Shown piece by piece: positions 1 to 5,394 of a DNA stretch of 5,495 bases. The stretch lies in assembly GCA_052324925.1 (NCBI GenBank), contig JBQPRE010000009.1. The stretch is one strand, 5' to 3'. The stretch's first letter is position 1. Each line of letters opens with the position of its first letter. The notes under the pieces were generated by a model. The model saw only the letters and a list, made by a program, of their open reading frames with translations, ran no database searches and was not told the origin of the DNA. The position numbers and the translations under genes are program-made. Source of the stretch: Flavimobilis sp052324925. Its GTDB lineage: Bacteria > Actinomycetota > Actinomycetes > Actinomycetales > Cellulomonadaceae.

Positions 1-121
1 ACCGCCGGCGGCGGCAGGTCCGTCTGGGGCGGTTGACCCCCATCGAGTTCGAGACCATCATGACCACTCAGGTCGCACTCGCAGCCTGAGCCTGACTGTC
101 ACCTATCCGTGCAGCAGTCCC
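1..121 (+). mobile_element. Right (transposase 3') end of an IS3-like insertion sequence, partial
   Basis: Bases 2-121 are identical to the reverse complement of 5376-5495, so the same element sits at both window edges in opposite orientation. The segment holds the transposase C-terminus and about 30 noncoding bases after its stop. The IS boundary probably lies between 117 and 121. A TG...CA terminus would end in GTGCAGCA at 117, while the two copies remain identical to 121. Host sequence begins by 122, where the copies diverge. The rest of the element lies left of the window, so its length, left end and target duplication cannot be seen. Family assignment rests on the transposase tail only. 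Confidence 0.8.
3..89 (+). CDS. IS3-family-like transposase (OrfB/rve type), C-terminal 28 residues only
   Basis: The reading frame is open from the window edge and ends at TGA 87-89. It gives RRRRQVRLGRLTPIEFETIM followed by eight more residues. An arginine-rich stretch, then LG, then (T/S)P-(I/V)-EFE is the usual end of the integrase-core transposase of IS3-type elements, just after the catalytic glutamate helix. None of the DDE residues fall inside the window, so activity cannot be judged. An IS481-type or other rve-core transposase is the main alternative, because their C-termini are similar. An identical tail is encoded on the minus strand at the other edge. Confidence 0.72.
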   Translation, partial: RRRRQVRLGRLTPIEFETIMTTQVALAA

Positions 122-159
122 CGGCGGCCGGGTAGCCGGGCCTGGTCGGGGGCCGGGCC

Positions 160-280
160 GGCGGCCGGGCCAGGGGTCAGCAGTCGGGGTCGGCAGTCGG
201 GCTACCCGCAACTCTGTGCGCTACCCGCAGGTCTGGACTCGCGGGAAGAGCACAAAACCGCGGGTAGCCGGGCTGGGCAG
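160..280. repeat. Conserved 121-bp repeat unit, copy 1
   Basis: It aligns without gaps to 360-480 at an offset of exactly 200. By my reading there are four mismatches, at positions 221, 230, 257 and 279. It begins with a G-rich block (CAGTCGGGGTCGG, partly repeated 13 bases later). Two tandem GCTACCCGCA words follow at 201 and 220, then the nested stem-loop at 200-269. I do not recognise the family. A chromosomal REP/MITE-like repeat or a structured intergenic RNA element are both possible. Confidence 0.85.
200..269. other. Nested stem-loop in repeat copy 1
   Basis: Three stacked helices are visible. GGCTACCCGC (200-209) pairs with GCGGGTAGCC (260-269), TGTGC (215-219) pairs with GCACA (250-254), and CCCGC (224-228) pairs with GCGGG (241-245). 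They are separated by symmetric internal loops of 5+5 and 4+4 bases and closed by a 12-base loop. The palindrome works on either strand, so direction cannot be assigned. Function is unknown. Confidence 0.7.
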
Positions 281-282
281 CC

Positions 283-304
283 GGGGACCGGGCCAGGGGC
301 CGGG
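283..304 (+). other. G-quadruplex-type motif
   Basis: Four G runs at 283-286, 290-292, 296-299 and 302-304 are separated by loops of 3, 3 and 2 bases. This fits the canonical G3+N1-7 pattern on the + strand, which is the nontemplate strand for nirB. Whether it folds in vivo is unknown, and such motifs also arise by chance in DNA this GC-rich. Confidence 0.45.
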
Positions 305-359
305 CCGGCGGCCGGGAGCCGGGCCAAATGGCCGGCGGCCGGGCAGCTGGGTCGGTCCG

Positions 360-480
360 GGCGGCCGGGCCAGGGGTCAGCAGTCGGGGTCGGCAGTCGG
401 GCTACCCGCAACTCTGTGCGTTACCCGCAAGTCTGGACTCGCGGGAAGAGCACAAACCCGCGGGTAGCCGGGCTGGGCGG
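360..480. repeat. Conserved 121-bp repeat unit, copy 2
   Basis: This is the second copy of the unit at 160-280, with 117 of 121 positions identical. It carries the same G-rich lead, the tandem ACCCGCA words and the complete nested stem-loop (400-469). It lies about 180 bp upstream of the nirB start, so it could lie inside or just upstream of the nirBD transcript. Confidence 0.85.
400..469. other. Nested stem-loop in repeat copy 2
   Basis: The structure is the same as at 200-269, with pairs 400-409/460-469, 415-419/450-454 and 424-428/441-445. The three base changes relative to copy 1 inside the hairpin (positions 421, 430 and 457) all fall in predicted unpaired positions, so all helices stay intact. 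Confidence 0.7.
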
Positions 481-527
481 CCAGAGGCCGGGCCAAATGG
501 CCGGCGGCCGGGTCGGGCCGGGCAGCT

Positions 528-589
528 GGGTCGGGGCCGGCCGGGGGCGGGTAGCCTGGGCCGCCGGGCCCGGGGCCGGGACGGGTGGG
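528..589 (+). other. G-quadruplex-prone cluster just upstream of nirB
   Basis: Successive runs of three or more G occur at 528, 533, 543, 549, 558, 566, 572, 578, 583 and 587 on the + strand. Several sets of four meet the canonical G3+N1-7 spacing. The cluster ends about 75 bases before the nirB start codon, so it may lie near the promoter or in the leader. Confidence 0.45.
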
Positions 590-652
590 TCACGTCCCAA
601 AGGTCCCACCATTCTTTCGGGATGGCCCTGTTGAATTCTTGGCAGAGAACCC

Positions 653-658
653 AGGAGG
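653..658 (+). promoter_or_regulatory. Ribosome binding site fixing the nirB start
   Basis: AGGAGG lies four bases before ATG 663. The in-frame GTG at 585 has no comparable site and would add 26 residues unlike any NirB N-terminus, so 663 is the better start. Confidence 0.8.
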
Positions 659-662
659 ACCC

Positions 663-3308
663 ATGACCGTCGTCTCCCCCGTCCGCCCCGCAGGCGTCCC
701 CACCCACCCGGGCCGCGTCGTCATCGCCGGCGCCGGCATGGTTGCCCACCGGCTCGTCGAGCAGCTGCTCGCCCGCGGCGACTCCGCAACCTGGGACGTC
801 ACCGTCCTCGGCGACGAGCCGTACCGGCCCTACGACCGCGTCCACCTGTCCGAGTTCTTCGATGGCCGCGACGCCGAAGGCCTCGCCATGGGCCCGTCCG
901 TCTGGGACGACCCACGCGTCACGCTCCGCACGGGCGACCCCGTCGCGAGCATCGACCGCGACGCCCAGGAAGTCCTCACCCGCTCGGGCGTCCGCATCCC
1001 GTACGACAACCTCGTGCTCGCGACAGGCTCGTGGGCGTGGACACCACGCACGACGGGCATCGACCTGCCGGGCGTCGTCTCCTACCGCACGCTCGACGAC
1101 GTCACGACGCTCCGCGACTGGATCGCGTCACGAGCAGACGCCCTCGGCCGCCCGCTGCGCGGCGCCGTCGTCGGCGGCGGCGTCCTCGGGCTCGAGGCCG
1201 CGAGCGCACTGCAGCGCCTCGGCGCTCACGCAACGGTCATCGAGTTCGCCGACCGCCTCATGAACGTCCAGCTCGACGAGGGCGGCGGCGAGACACTGCG
1301 CGTCCGCATCGCCGACATGGGCGTCGACGTCCGCCTCGGCACCGGTGCGACGCGCCTCGTCCCCGCCGCGGACGGCGCCGTCGGGCTGCTCGTCCTCTCG
1401 GACGGTTCGACGCTCGACGTCGACGTCGTCGTCTTCTCGACCGGCATCCGCCCTCGCGACCGCCTCGCCCGCGAGTCCGGTCTCGCGCTCGGCGAGCGCG
1501 GCGGCGTCGTCATCGGCCCCACCTGCCGCACGTCGGACCCGCACGTGTGGGCCGCGGGTGAGGTCGCGTCGTTCGAGGGCGTGTGCGCGGGGCTCATCGC
1601 CCCCGGCAACGCACAGGCGGACGTCGTCGTCGACCAGCTGCTCGGGGGGACCTCGGAGTTCTCTCCCGCACCCGAGGGCACGAAGCTCAAGGGCGTCCTG
1701 CACGACGGCGTGCCCGTCGAGGCCGCGTCGTTCGGTGACGTCAACGCGCTCACACCCGGCGCGCTCGAGGTGACGTTCGCCGACCCGGTTGCCAAGACGT
1801 ACAAGAAGCTCGTCGTCTCGGACGACGCACGCACGCTGCTCGGCGGCGTGTTCGTCGGGGACGCTGCGCTCTATGCGAGCCTGCGCCCGATGCTCGGCCG
1901 CGCCCTCGGCGCGGATCCGAGCGCATTCCTCGCCCCGGAGGGCGGTGCGTCGGTTCCAAGCACAGACCTGCCCGACGACGTCGTCGTCTGCTCGTGCGCC
2001 AACGTCACGGCTGGAACCGTGCGCAGCGCCGTGACCGAGCACGGCTGCACGTCGGTCGCCGAGGTGAAGAAGTGCACGAAGGCCGGGACGGTCTGCGGCT
2101 CGTGCATCCCGCTCGTCACCAAGCTCGTCAACACTCAGCTCGAGGCCTCGGGTATCGAGGTCTCGCGTGCCATGTGCGAGCACTTCGCGATGTCACGCGC
2201 CGAGCTCTACGCACTCGTGCGCACGGCGGGCCTGCGCACGTTCTCCGAGGTCGTCGCTGCGCACGGCAAGGGTCGCGGCTGCGCGGTCTGCAAGCCGGTC
2301 GTCGCGTCGATCCTCGCGTCGCTCGGCGTCGGACACGTCCTCGACCCCGCCAACGCGCCGCTCCAGGACACGAACGACCACGCGCTCGCCAACATGCAGA
2401 AGGACGGCACGTACTCCGTCATCCCCCGCATCCCAGGCGGCGAGATCACTCCTGAGAAGCTCGCGGTCATCGCCGACGTCGCCCGCGACTACGGCCTCTA
2501 CACGCGGATCACGGGCGCGCAGCGCATCGGCATGTTCGGGGCGCGCCTCGAGCAGCTCCCGCACATCTGGCAGCGTCTCGTTGACGCTGGTATGGAGTCG
2601 GGCCAGGCGTACGGCAAGTCGCTGCGCGCCGTGAAGTCGTGCGTCGGGCAGTCCTGGTGCCGCTTCGGCGTCCAGGACTCCGTGGGCATGGGCGTGCGTC
2701 TCGAGCTGCGCTACCGCGGCTTGCGCGCACCGCACAAGTTCAAGGTCGGCGTCTCGGGTTGCGCGCGCGAGTGCGCTGAGGCTCGCGGCAAGGACGTCGG
2801 CGTCATCGCGACCGAACGCGGATGGAACGTGTACGTCGGCGGCAACGGCGGGTTCACGCCGCGGCACGCCGAGCTGCTCGCCGAGGACCTCGACGACGAG
2901 ATGCTCATCCGCGTCATCGACCGATTCCTCGCCTACTACATCCGTTCGGCTGACCGCCTGCAGCGCACGGCGCCGTGGGTCGCGGACTACCCGGGTGGGA
3001 TCGCGGGGCTCCGCAAGGTTCTCGTCGAGGACTCCCTCGGTATCGCTGCCGACCTCGAGTCGTCGATCGGCGAGCACATCGAGGCGTACGAGGACGAGTG
3101 GGCGGCGACGCTCGCCGACCCGGTGCGGCTGGCGCGCTTCGCGTCGTTCGTCAACGCGCCCGACACTCCCGACCCGGACCTCGCGTACACGCCCGAGCGC
3201 GGGCAGGTGCGCCCGGCTCTCGCGGGTGAGGTCTCCGACCCTAACCCCGTCATCGCGCGGACCATCGCGGTCCGCCCGTCCGACTCCGACGTGGAGGTTT
3301 CCCGATGA
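663..3308 (+). CDS. nirB: Assimilatory nitrite reductase [NAD(P)H], large subunit NirB
   Basis: Reduces nitrite to ammonium in the cytoplasm, passing electrons from NAD(P)H through FAD and Fe-S clusters to siroheme. It works with NirD. The 881-aa length is typical for the family. Domains in order: an FAD-binding dinucleotide fold (GAGMVAHR, about 23-30), an NAD(P)-binding fold (GGGVLG, 171-176) and the flavin motif AAGE (297-300). Next is a BFD-type [2Fe-2S] domain with C443, C445, C478 and C481, then a second BFD-like segment with C540/C543. The ferredoxin-like nitrite/sulfite reductase half-domain covers about 570-640 (TGAQR at 617-621). The siroheme/[4Fe-4S] domain has C660-x5-C666 and C700-x3-C704. 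All expected ligands are present, so the protein should be functional. The stop overlaps the nirD start. No promoter could be called confidently in 581-652. GlnR-type nitrogen control is common for actinobacterial nirB but is not shown here. Confidence 0.96.
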   Translation: MTVVSPVRPAGVPTHPGRVVIAGAGMVAHRLVEQLLARGDSATWDVTVLGDEPYRPYDRVHLSEFFDGRDAEGLAMGPSVWDDPRVTLRTGDPVASIDRDAQEVLTRSGVRIPYDNLVLATGSWAWTPRTTGIDLPGVVSYRTLDDVTTLRDWIASRADALGRPLRGAVVGGGVLGLEAASALQRLGAHATVIEFADRLMNVQLDEGGGETLRVRIADMGVDVRLGTGATRLVPAADGAVGLLVLSDGSTLDVDVVVFSTGIRPRDRLARESGLALGERGGVVIGPTCRTSDPHVWAAGEVASFEGVCAGLIAPGNAQADVVVDQLLGGTSEFSPAPEGTKLKGVLHDGVPVEAASFGDVNALTPGALEVTFADPVAKTYKKLVVSDDARTLLGGVFVGDAALYASLRPMLGRALGADPSAFLAPEGGASVPSTDLPDDVVVCSCANVTAGTVRSAVTEHGCTSVAEVKKCTKAGTVCGSCIPLVTKLVNTQLEASGIEVSRAMCEHFAMSRAELYALVRTAGLRTFSEVVAAHGKGRGCAVCKPVVASILASLGVGHVLDPANAPLQDTNDHALANMQKDGTYSVIPRIPGGEITPEKLAVIADVARDYGLYTRITGAQRIGMFGARLEQLPHIWQRLVDAGMESGQAYGKSLRAVKSCVGQSWCRFGVQDSVGMGVRLELRYRGLRAPHKFKVGVSGCARECAEARGKDVGVIATERGWNVYVGGNGGFTPRHAELLAEDLDDEMLIRVIDRFLAYYIRSADRLQRTAPWVADYPGGIAGLRKVLVEDSLGIAADLESSIGEHIEAYEDEWAATLADPVRLARFASFVNAPDTPDPDLAYTPERGQVRPALAGEVSDPNPVIARTIAVRPSDSDVEVSR
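3293..3297 (+). promoter_or_regulatory. nirD ribosome binding site inside the nirB 3' end
   Basis: GGAGG lies seven bases before ATG 3305, within the last codons of nirB. Together with the ATGA overlap at 3305-3308 it supports translationally coupled expression of the two subunits. Confidence 0.8.
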
Positions 3309-3637
3309 CCACGTGGACCCCCGTCTGCGACCTTGCTGCGCTCGACCCCGAACGGGGTGTGGCGGCTCTCGTCGACGGCGAGCAGGTCGCGTTGTTCCTG
3401 CTCGACGACGGCCGTGTGCTTGGCGTCGGCAATCACGACCCGTTCTCGGGGGCGAACGTCATCTCTCGCGGAATCGTGGGAACTCGTGGCGAGGACGCGA
3501 CCGTGACGAGCCCCATGCACAAGCAGATGTGGGACCTGGCGACGGGCGCCTGCCTCGATGCGGTGGGTGGCGAGCCGGTCGACCTGCCGACGTTTGCCGT
3601 CGAGGTGCGCGACGGGGTCGTGCACGTCGGTCTGTGA
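3305..3637 (+). CDS. nirD: Assimilatory nitrite reductase [NAD(P)H], small subunit NirD
   Basis: This 110-aa protein is the Rieske-fold small subunit that partners NirB in NAD(P)H-dependent nitrite reduction. Family hallmarks are visible: QVALFLLDDGRVLGVGNHDP (27-46), SRGIVG (54-59) and SPMHKQMWDLATG (69-81). As usual for NirD, the cysteines of a true Rieske centre are absent. The only cysteines are C8 and C83, so there is no CxH...CxxH ligand set and no [2Fe-2S] cluster is expected. The start codon shares ATGA with the nirB stop, placing the two genes in one operon. The terminator at 3668-3702 ends the transcript, so no further gene follows in the operon. Length and sequence look intact. Confidence 0.94.
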   Translation: MTTWTPVCDLAALDPERGVAALVDGEQVALFLLDDGRVLGVGNHDPFSGANVISRGIVGTRGEDATVTSPMHKQMWDLATGACLDAVGGEPVDLPTFAVEVRDGVVHVGL

Positions 3638-3667
3638 CGCGGCGGGCGTGACGTTGTCAGTCGTGGT

Positions 3668-3702
3668 CGAACGGGCCGGGCGACCTTCGCCCGGCCCGTT
3701 CG
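3668..3702. terminator. Intrinsic-type terminator hairpin after nirD, possibly bidirectional
   Basis: A perfect 16-bp GC-rich stem pairs 3668-3683 with 3687-3702 across a 3-base loop, starting 31 bases after the nirD stop. There is no T-tract, which is common for actinobacterial terminators. It ends one base from the stop of the minus-strand gene remnant at 3704, so it could serve both convergent transcripts. Confidence 0.8.
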
Positions 3703-3703
3703 C

Positions 3704-4045
3704 TCACGGGTAGTACTTGGTTCCGCGGACGACGACGCCGACGTGCTTGGCGTCGGGCTTCTCGCGGATGTCCTGGAGGATCCCGAAGGTTTTGATCGTC
3801 GTCCTGCCGGAGGATGGAGACCGGCACGGCGAACCAGGCCATGCGGTTCTGCCATGCCGGTCGAGGCTCGGGTCGGCACCCCAGCAGAGACACCCCCTGA
3901 GGGACTTCGGCTTCGTCGTGCGCTTGACCGGCAGAGTCACCTGCTGAGCAGTGTCTGAGTGCCCTCCTGATGCCGTCGCCCTGAACTTGGCTGTCCGGGT
4001 CTTGTTCGACGAGATCCGCACCTTGATCTTCTTCGTCAGCCCGCG
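3704..4045 (-). pseudogene. Frameshifted 3' remnant of an unrecognised gene
   Basis: I do not recognise the family. Protein-like sequence is split between minus-strand frames. About 4039-3902 reads TKKIKVRISSNKTRTAKF followed by a Thr/Ser/Val-rich beta-type segment. About 3857-3813 in another frame reads WQNRMAWFAVPVSI. About 3810-3704, back in the first frame, reads RTTIKTFGILQDIREK and ends GVVVRGTKYYP-stop. The frame that stays open across all three has an implausible Cys/Pro/Arg/Trp-rich middle. The best explanation is one ancestral C-terminus with at least two compensating frameshifts. The first part resembles a beta-sandwich of a secreted or surface protein, but this is only a composition-based guess. 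No convincing start or ribosome site is seen. The continuous 161-aa frame starting at 4189 could instead be annotated as a hypothetical protein. Upstream, 4046-4137 holds nothing I can identify. Confidence 0.45.
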
Positions 4046-4137
4046 GGTGCGGCCGCGGGCAGGGTCGGGCGTTGGGCCTCGGACGGCTGGCGCGGCATGC
4101 CGCCCGTTCTCGCTGCAGACCTCCGCCCACACGATCC

Positions 4138-4165
4138 CTGCAAGACATTTCACATTCTGCAAGAC
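4138..4165. promoter_or_regulatory. Putative MalR/LacI-type operator for the GH13 gene
   Basis: The 9-base word CTGCAAGAC occurs at 4138-4146 and again at 4157-4165, 19 bp apart. The second copy forms the palindrome GCAAG-AC-CTTGC at 4159-4170. On the other strand the core is CTTGCAG. This is the direct repeat reported for Streptomyces alpha-amylase promoters, bound by the LacI-family regulator MalR/Reg1. The first copy lies just upstream of the proposed -35 and the second lies between -35 and -10, a good position for repression. The sites are seen directly. The regulator and its inducer are inferred. Confidence 0.6.
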
Positions 4166-4176
4166 CTTGCTAGTGT
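4149..4176 (+). promoter_or_regulatory. Putative promoter of the GH13 gene
   Basis: A -35 element TTCACA (4149-4154) matches TTGACA at five of six positions. It is separated by 16 bp from TAGTGT (4171-4176), an acceptable actinobacterial -10 (TAnnnT). Transcription would start near 4183, leaving a leader of roughly 65 bases before ATG 4249. The overlap with the CTGCAAG repeats strengthens the call. Confidence 0.5.
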
Positions 4177-4248
4177 GGCCAGCAGGCACGGCGGCCGCCC
4201 GGCCGCCTCCACGACCGCGCTACGCGCCCCGCACGTGAAGGCACCGCA

Positions 4249-5394
4249 ATGCAGCGACTCCATTCCCTCCCCCACCATGACGGCTCCGCGCTCTACAGCC
4301 CGGGCGACGGCACCACGCTCGGAGCAGCCCGGACGGTGCGCGTGCGCGTGCCCCGCTCCTTCGGCCCCGTCACGAGCGTCGCGTTGCGCGTGCTCATCGA
4401 CGGCGAGCCTCGCTTCACCCCCATGACCACGCAGCCCAACCCCGCACTCACCGGGGACGACGCCACCTGGTGGACGGGCCAGCTCACGGTCGACAACCCC
4501 GTGACGACCTACCGCTTCCTGCTCAACCTCCTCGACGGCTCGGCCCTCTGGCTCAACGCCGAAGGGGTCGACTCGATCGAGCCGGTCGACACACAGGACT
4601 TCCGCGTCACGACGTTCCCCCGGCCACCCGCGTGGGCGACGTCGCAGGTGCTCTACCAGGTCTTCCCCGACCGCTTTGCCAAGTCAACTGCCGCTGAGAC
4701 GCGCCCAGCGCCCTCGTGGGCACTCCCCGCCGCCTGGGACGACACTGTCGTGCATACGGGGCCCGACACCCCCCGGCAGTTTTTCGGCGGCGACCTCGAC
4801 GGCCTCACCGAACGTCTCGACCACCTCACGGATCTCGGTGTCACGCTGCTGTACCTCACGCCGATCTTCCCGGCTCGCTCCAACCACCGCTACGACGCGT
4901 CGACCTTCGACCAGGTCGATCCACTCCTCGGCGGTGACGAGGCGCTCATCCGCCTCGTCGAGGCCGCGCACACGCGCGGCATCCGCGTCATCGGCGACCT
5001 CACAACGAACCACACGGGTGACGCCCACGAGTGGTTCACGACCGCACACCACGCACCGGGCACCCCGGAGAGCGAGTTCTACTACTGGAACGACGACGCG
5101 AACGACGACTACGTCGCCTGGGCGGACGTCCCCTCGCTGCCCAAGCTCAACTGGAACTCGGCCGAGCTCCGCCGCCGCTTCGTCGAGGGACCCACGAGCG
5201 TCGTCGCCCGCTGGCTCCTGCCCCCGTTCCACCTCGACGGCTGGCGCATCGACGTCGCCAACCAGACCGGTCGGCTGGGCACCGATGACCTCAACCGCGA
5301 CGTGCAGCGCACCGTCCGCGCAACGATGGACGCAGTGTCCTCCGACACGGTTCTCTATGCCGAGTCGACGAATGAGGGACTGCTGCACGGATAG
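4249..5394 (+). CDS. GH13 alpha-glycosidase (neopullulanase/maltogenic-amylase-like), truncated by IS
   Basis: Predicted cytoplasmic enzyme acting on alpha-1,4/1,6-glucans or maltodextrins. No signal peptide is seen. The start ATG is preceded by GAAGG at 4237-4241. Residues 1 to about 130 look like a CBM34-type N-terminal domain (DGSALYSPGDGTTLG). The catalytic barrel follows: QVLYQVFPDRF, FFGGDLDGLTERLDHL, LYLTPIFPARSNHRYD, region I DLTTNH, region II LDGWRIDVAN with nucleophile D335, and region III YAES with acid/base E372. Three residues after E372 the host gene ends, and about five residues (GLLHG) plus the TAG come from the inserted IS. Region IV (NHD), the rest of the barrel and the C-terminal domain are lost. 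Relatives of this type usually run to about 600 residues or more, so the product is almost surely inactive. Exact substrate specificity cannot be assigned. Confidence 0.88.
   Translation: MQRLHSLPHHDGSALYSPGDGTTLGAARTVRVRVPRSFGPVTSVALRVLIDGEPRFTPMTTQPNPALTGDDATWWTGQLTVDNPVTTYRFLLNLLDGSALWLNAEGVDSIEPVDTQDFRVTTFPRPPAWATSQVLYQVFPDRFAKSTAAETRPAPSWALPAAWDDTVVHTGPDTPRQFFGGDLDGLTERLDHLTDLGVTLLYLTPIFPARSNHRYDASTFDQVDPLLGGDEALIRLVEAAHTRGIRVIGDLTTNHTGDAHEWFTTAHHAPGTPESEFYYWNDDANDDYVAWADVPSLPKLNWNSAELRRRFVEGPTSVVARWLLPPFHLDGWRIDVANQTGRLGTDDLNRDVQRTVRATMDAVSSDTVLYAESTNEGLLHG

Larger units (their letters stand above)
122..580. repeat. GC-extreme gene-free repeat region upstream of nirB
   Basis: This stretch is dominated by GGGCCGG/GCCGGG words and shows no credible gene. 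The open frames across it encode only Gly/Pro/Arg/Ala low-complexity strings on both strands, without a ribosome site or recognisable domain. Two well-conserved units start at 160 and 360 with a 200-bp period. After the conserved 121 bp the units diverge by insertions and deletions. A 25-base block at 319-343 recurs exactly at 488-512, and a 15-base block at 341-355 recurs at 520-534. A fragment at 128-140 (GGGTAGCCGGGC) matches the tail of the conserved unit (263-272), which suggests an earlier unit cut by the left IS. Confidence 0.75.

Noticed and set aside
160..480. CRISPR array
   Set aside because: There are only two long (121-bp) units with related, not unique, intervening sequence, and no cas genes nearby.
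590..606. Possible GlnR box (GTCAC-n6-AAGGT) before nirB
   Set aside because: The second half does not match the GaAAC half-site, so the resemblance is too weak to call.
202..634. Short plus- and minus-strand frames in the GC-rich repeats as small proteins
   Set aside because: They duplicate each other because the DNA is repeated, encode only Gly/Pro/Arg/Ala strings and lack ribosome sites.
585..662. Upstream in-frame GTG start adding 26 residues to NirB
   Set aside because: There is no ribosome site before 585, the added residues do not resemble a NirB N-terminus, and AGGAGG sits correctly before ATG 663.
402..845. Minus-strand frame spanning the repeat region and the nirB start
   Set aside because: It gives low-complexity Pro/Arg/Gly sequence, overlaps the true nirB start and has no plausible initiation site.
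1128..2183. Long minus-strand open frame (351 aa) antisense to nirB
   Set aside because: It is a high-GC shadow frame, Arg/Ala/Asp-rich with no domain, and lies over well-conserved nirB codons.
3717..3958. Plus-strand small frames between nirD and the GH13 gene
   Set aside because: They have no ribosome site or recognisable sequence, and the better protein-like signal there is on the minus strand.
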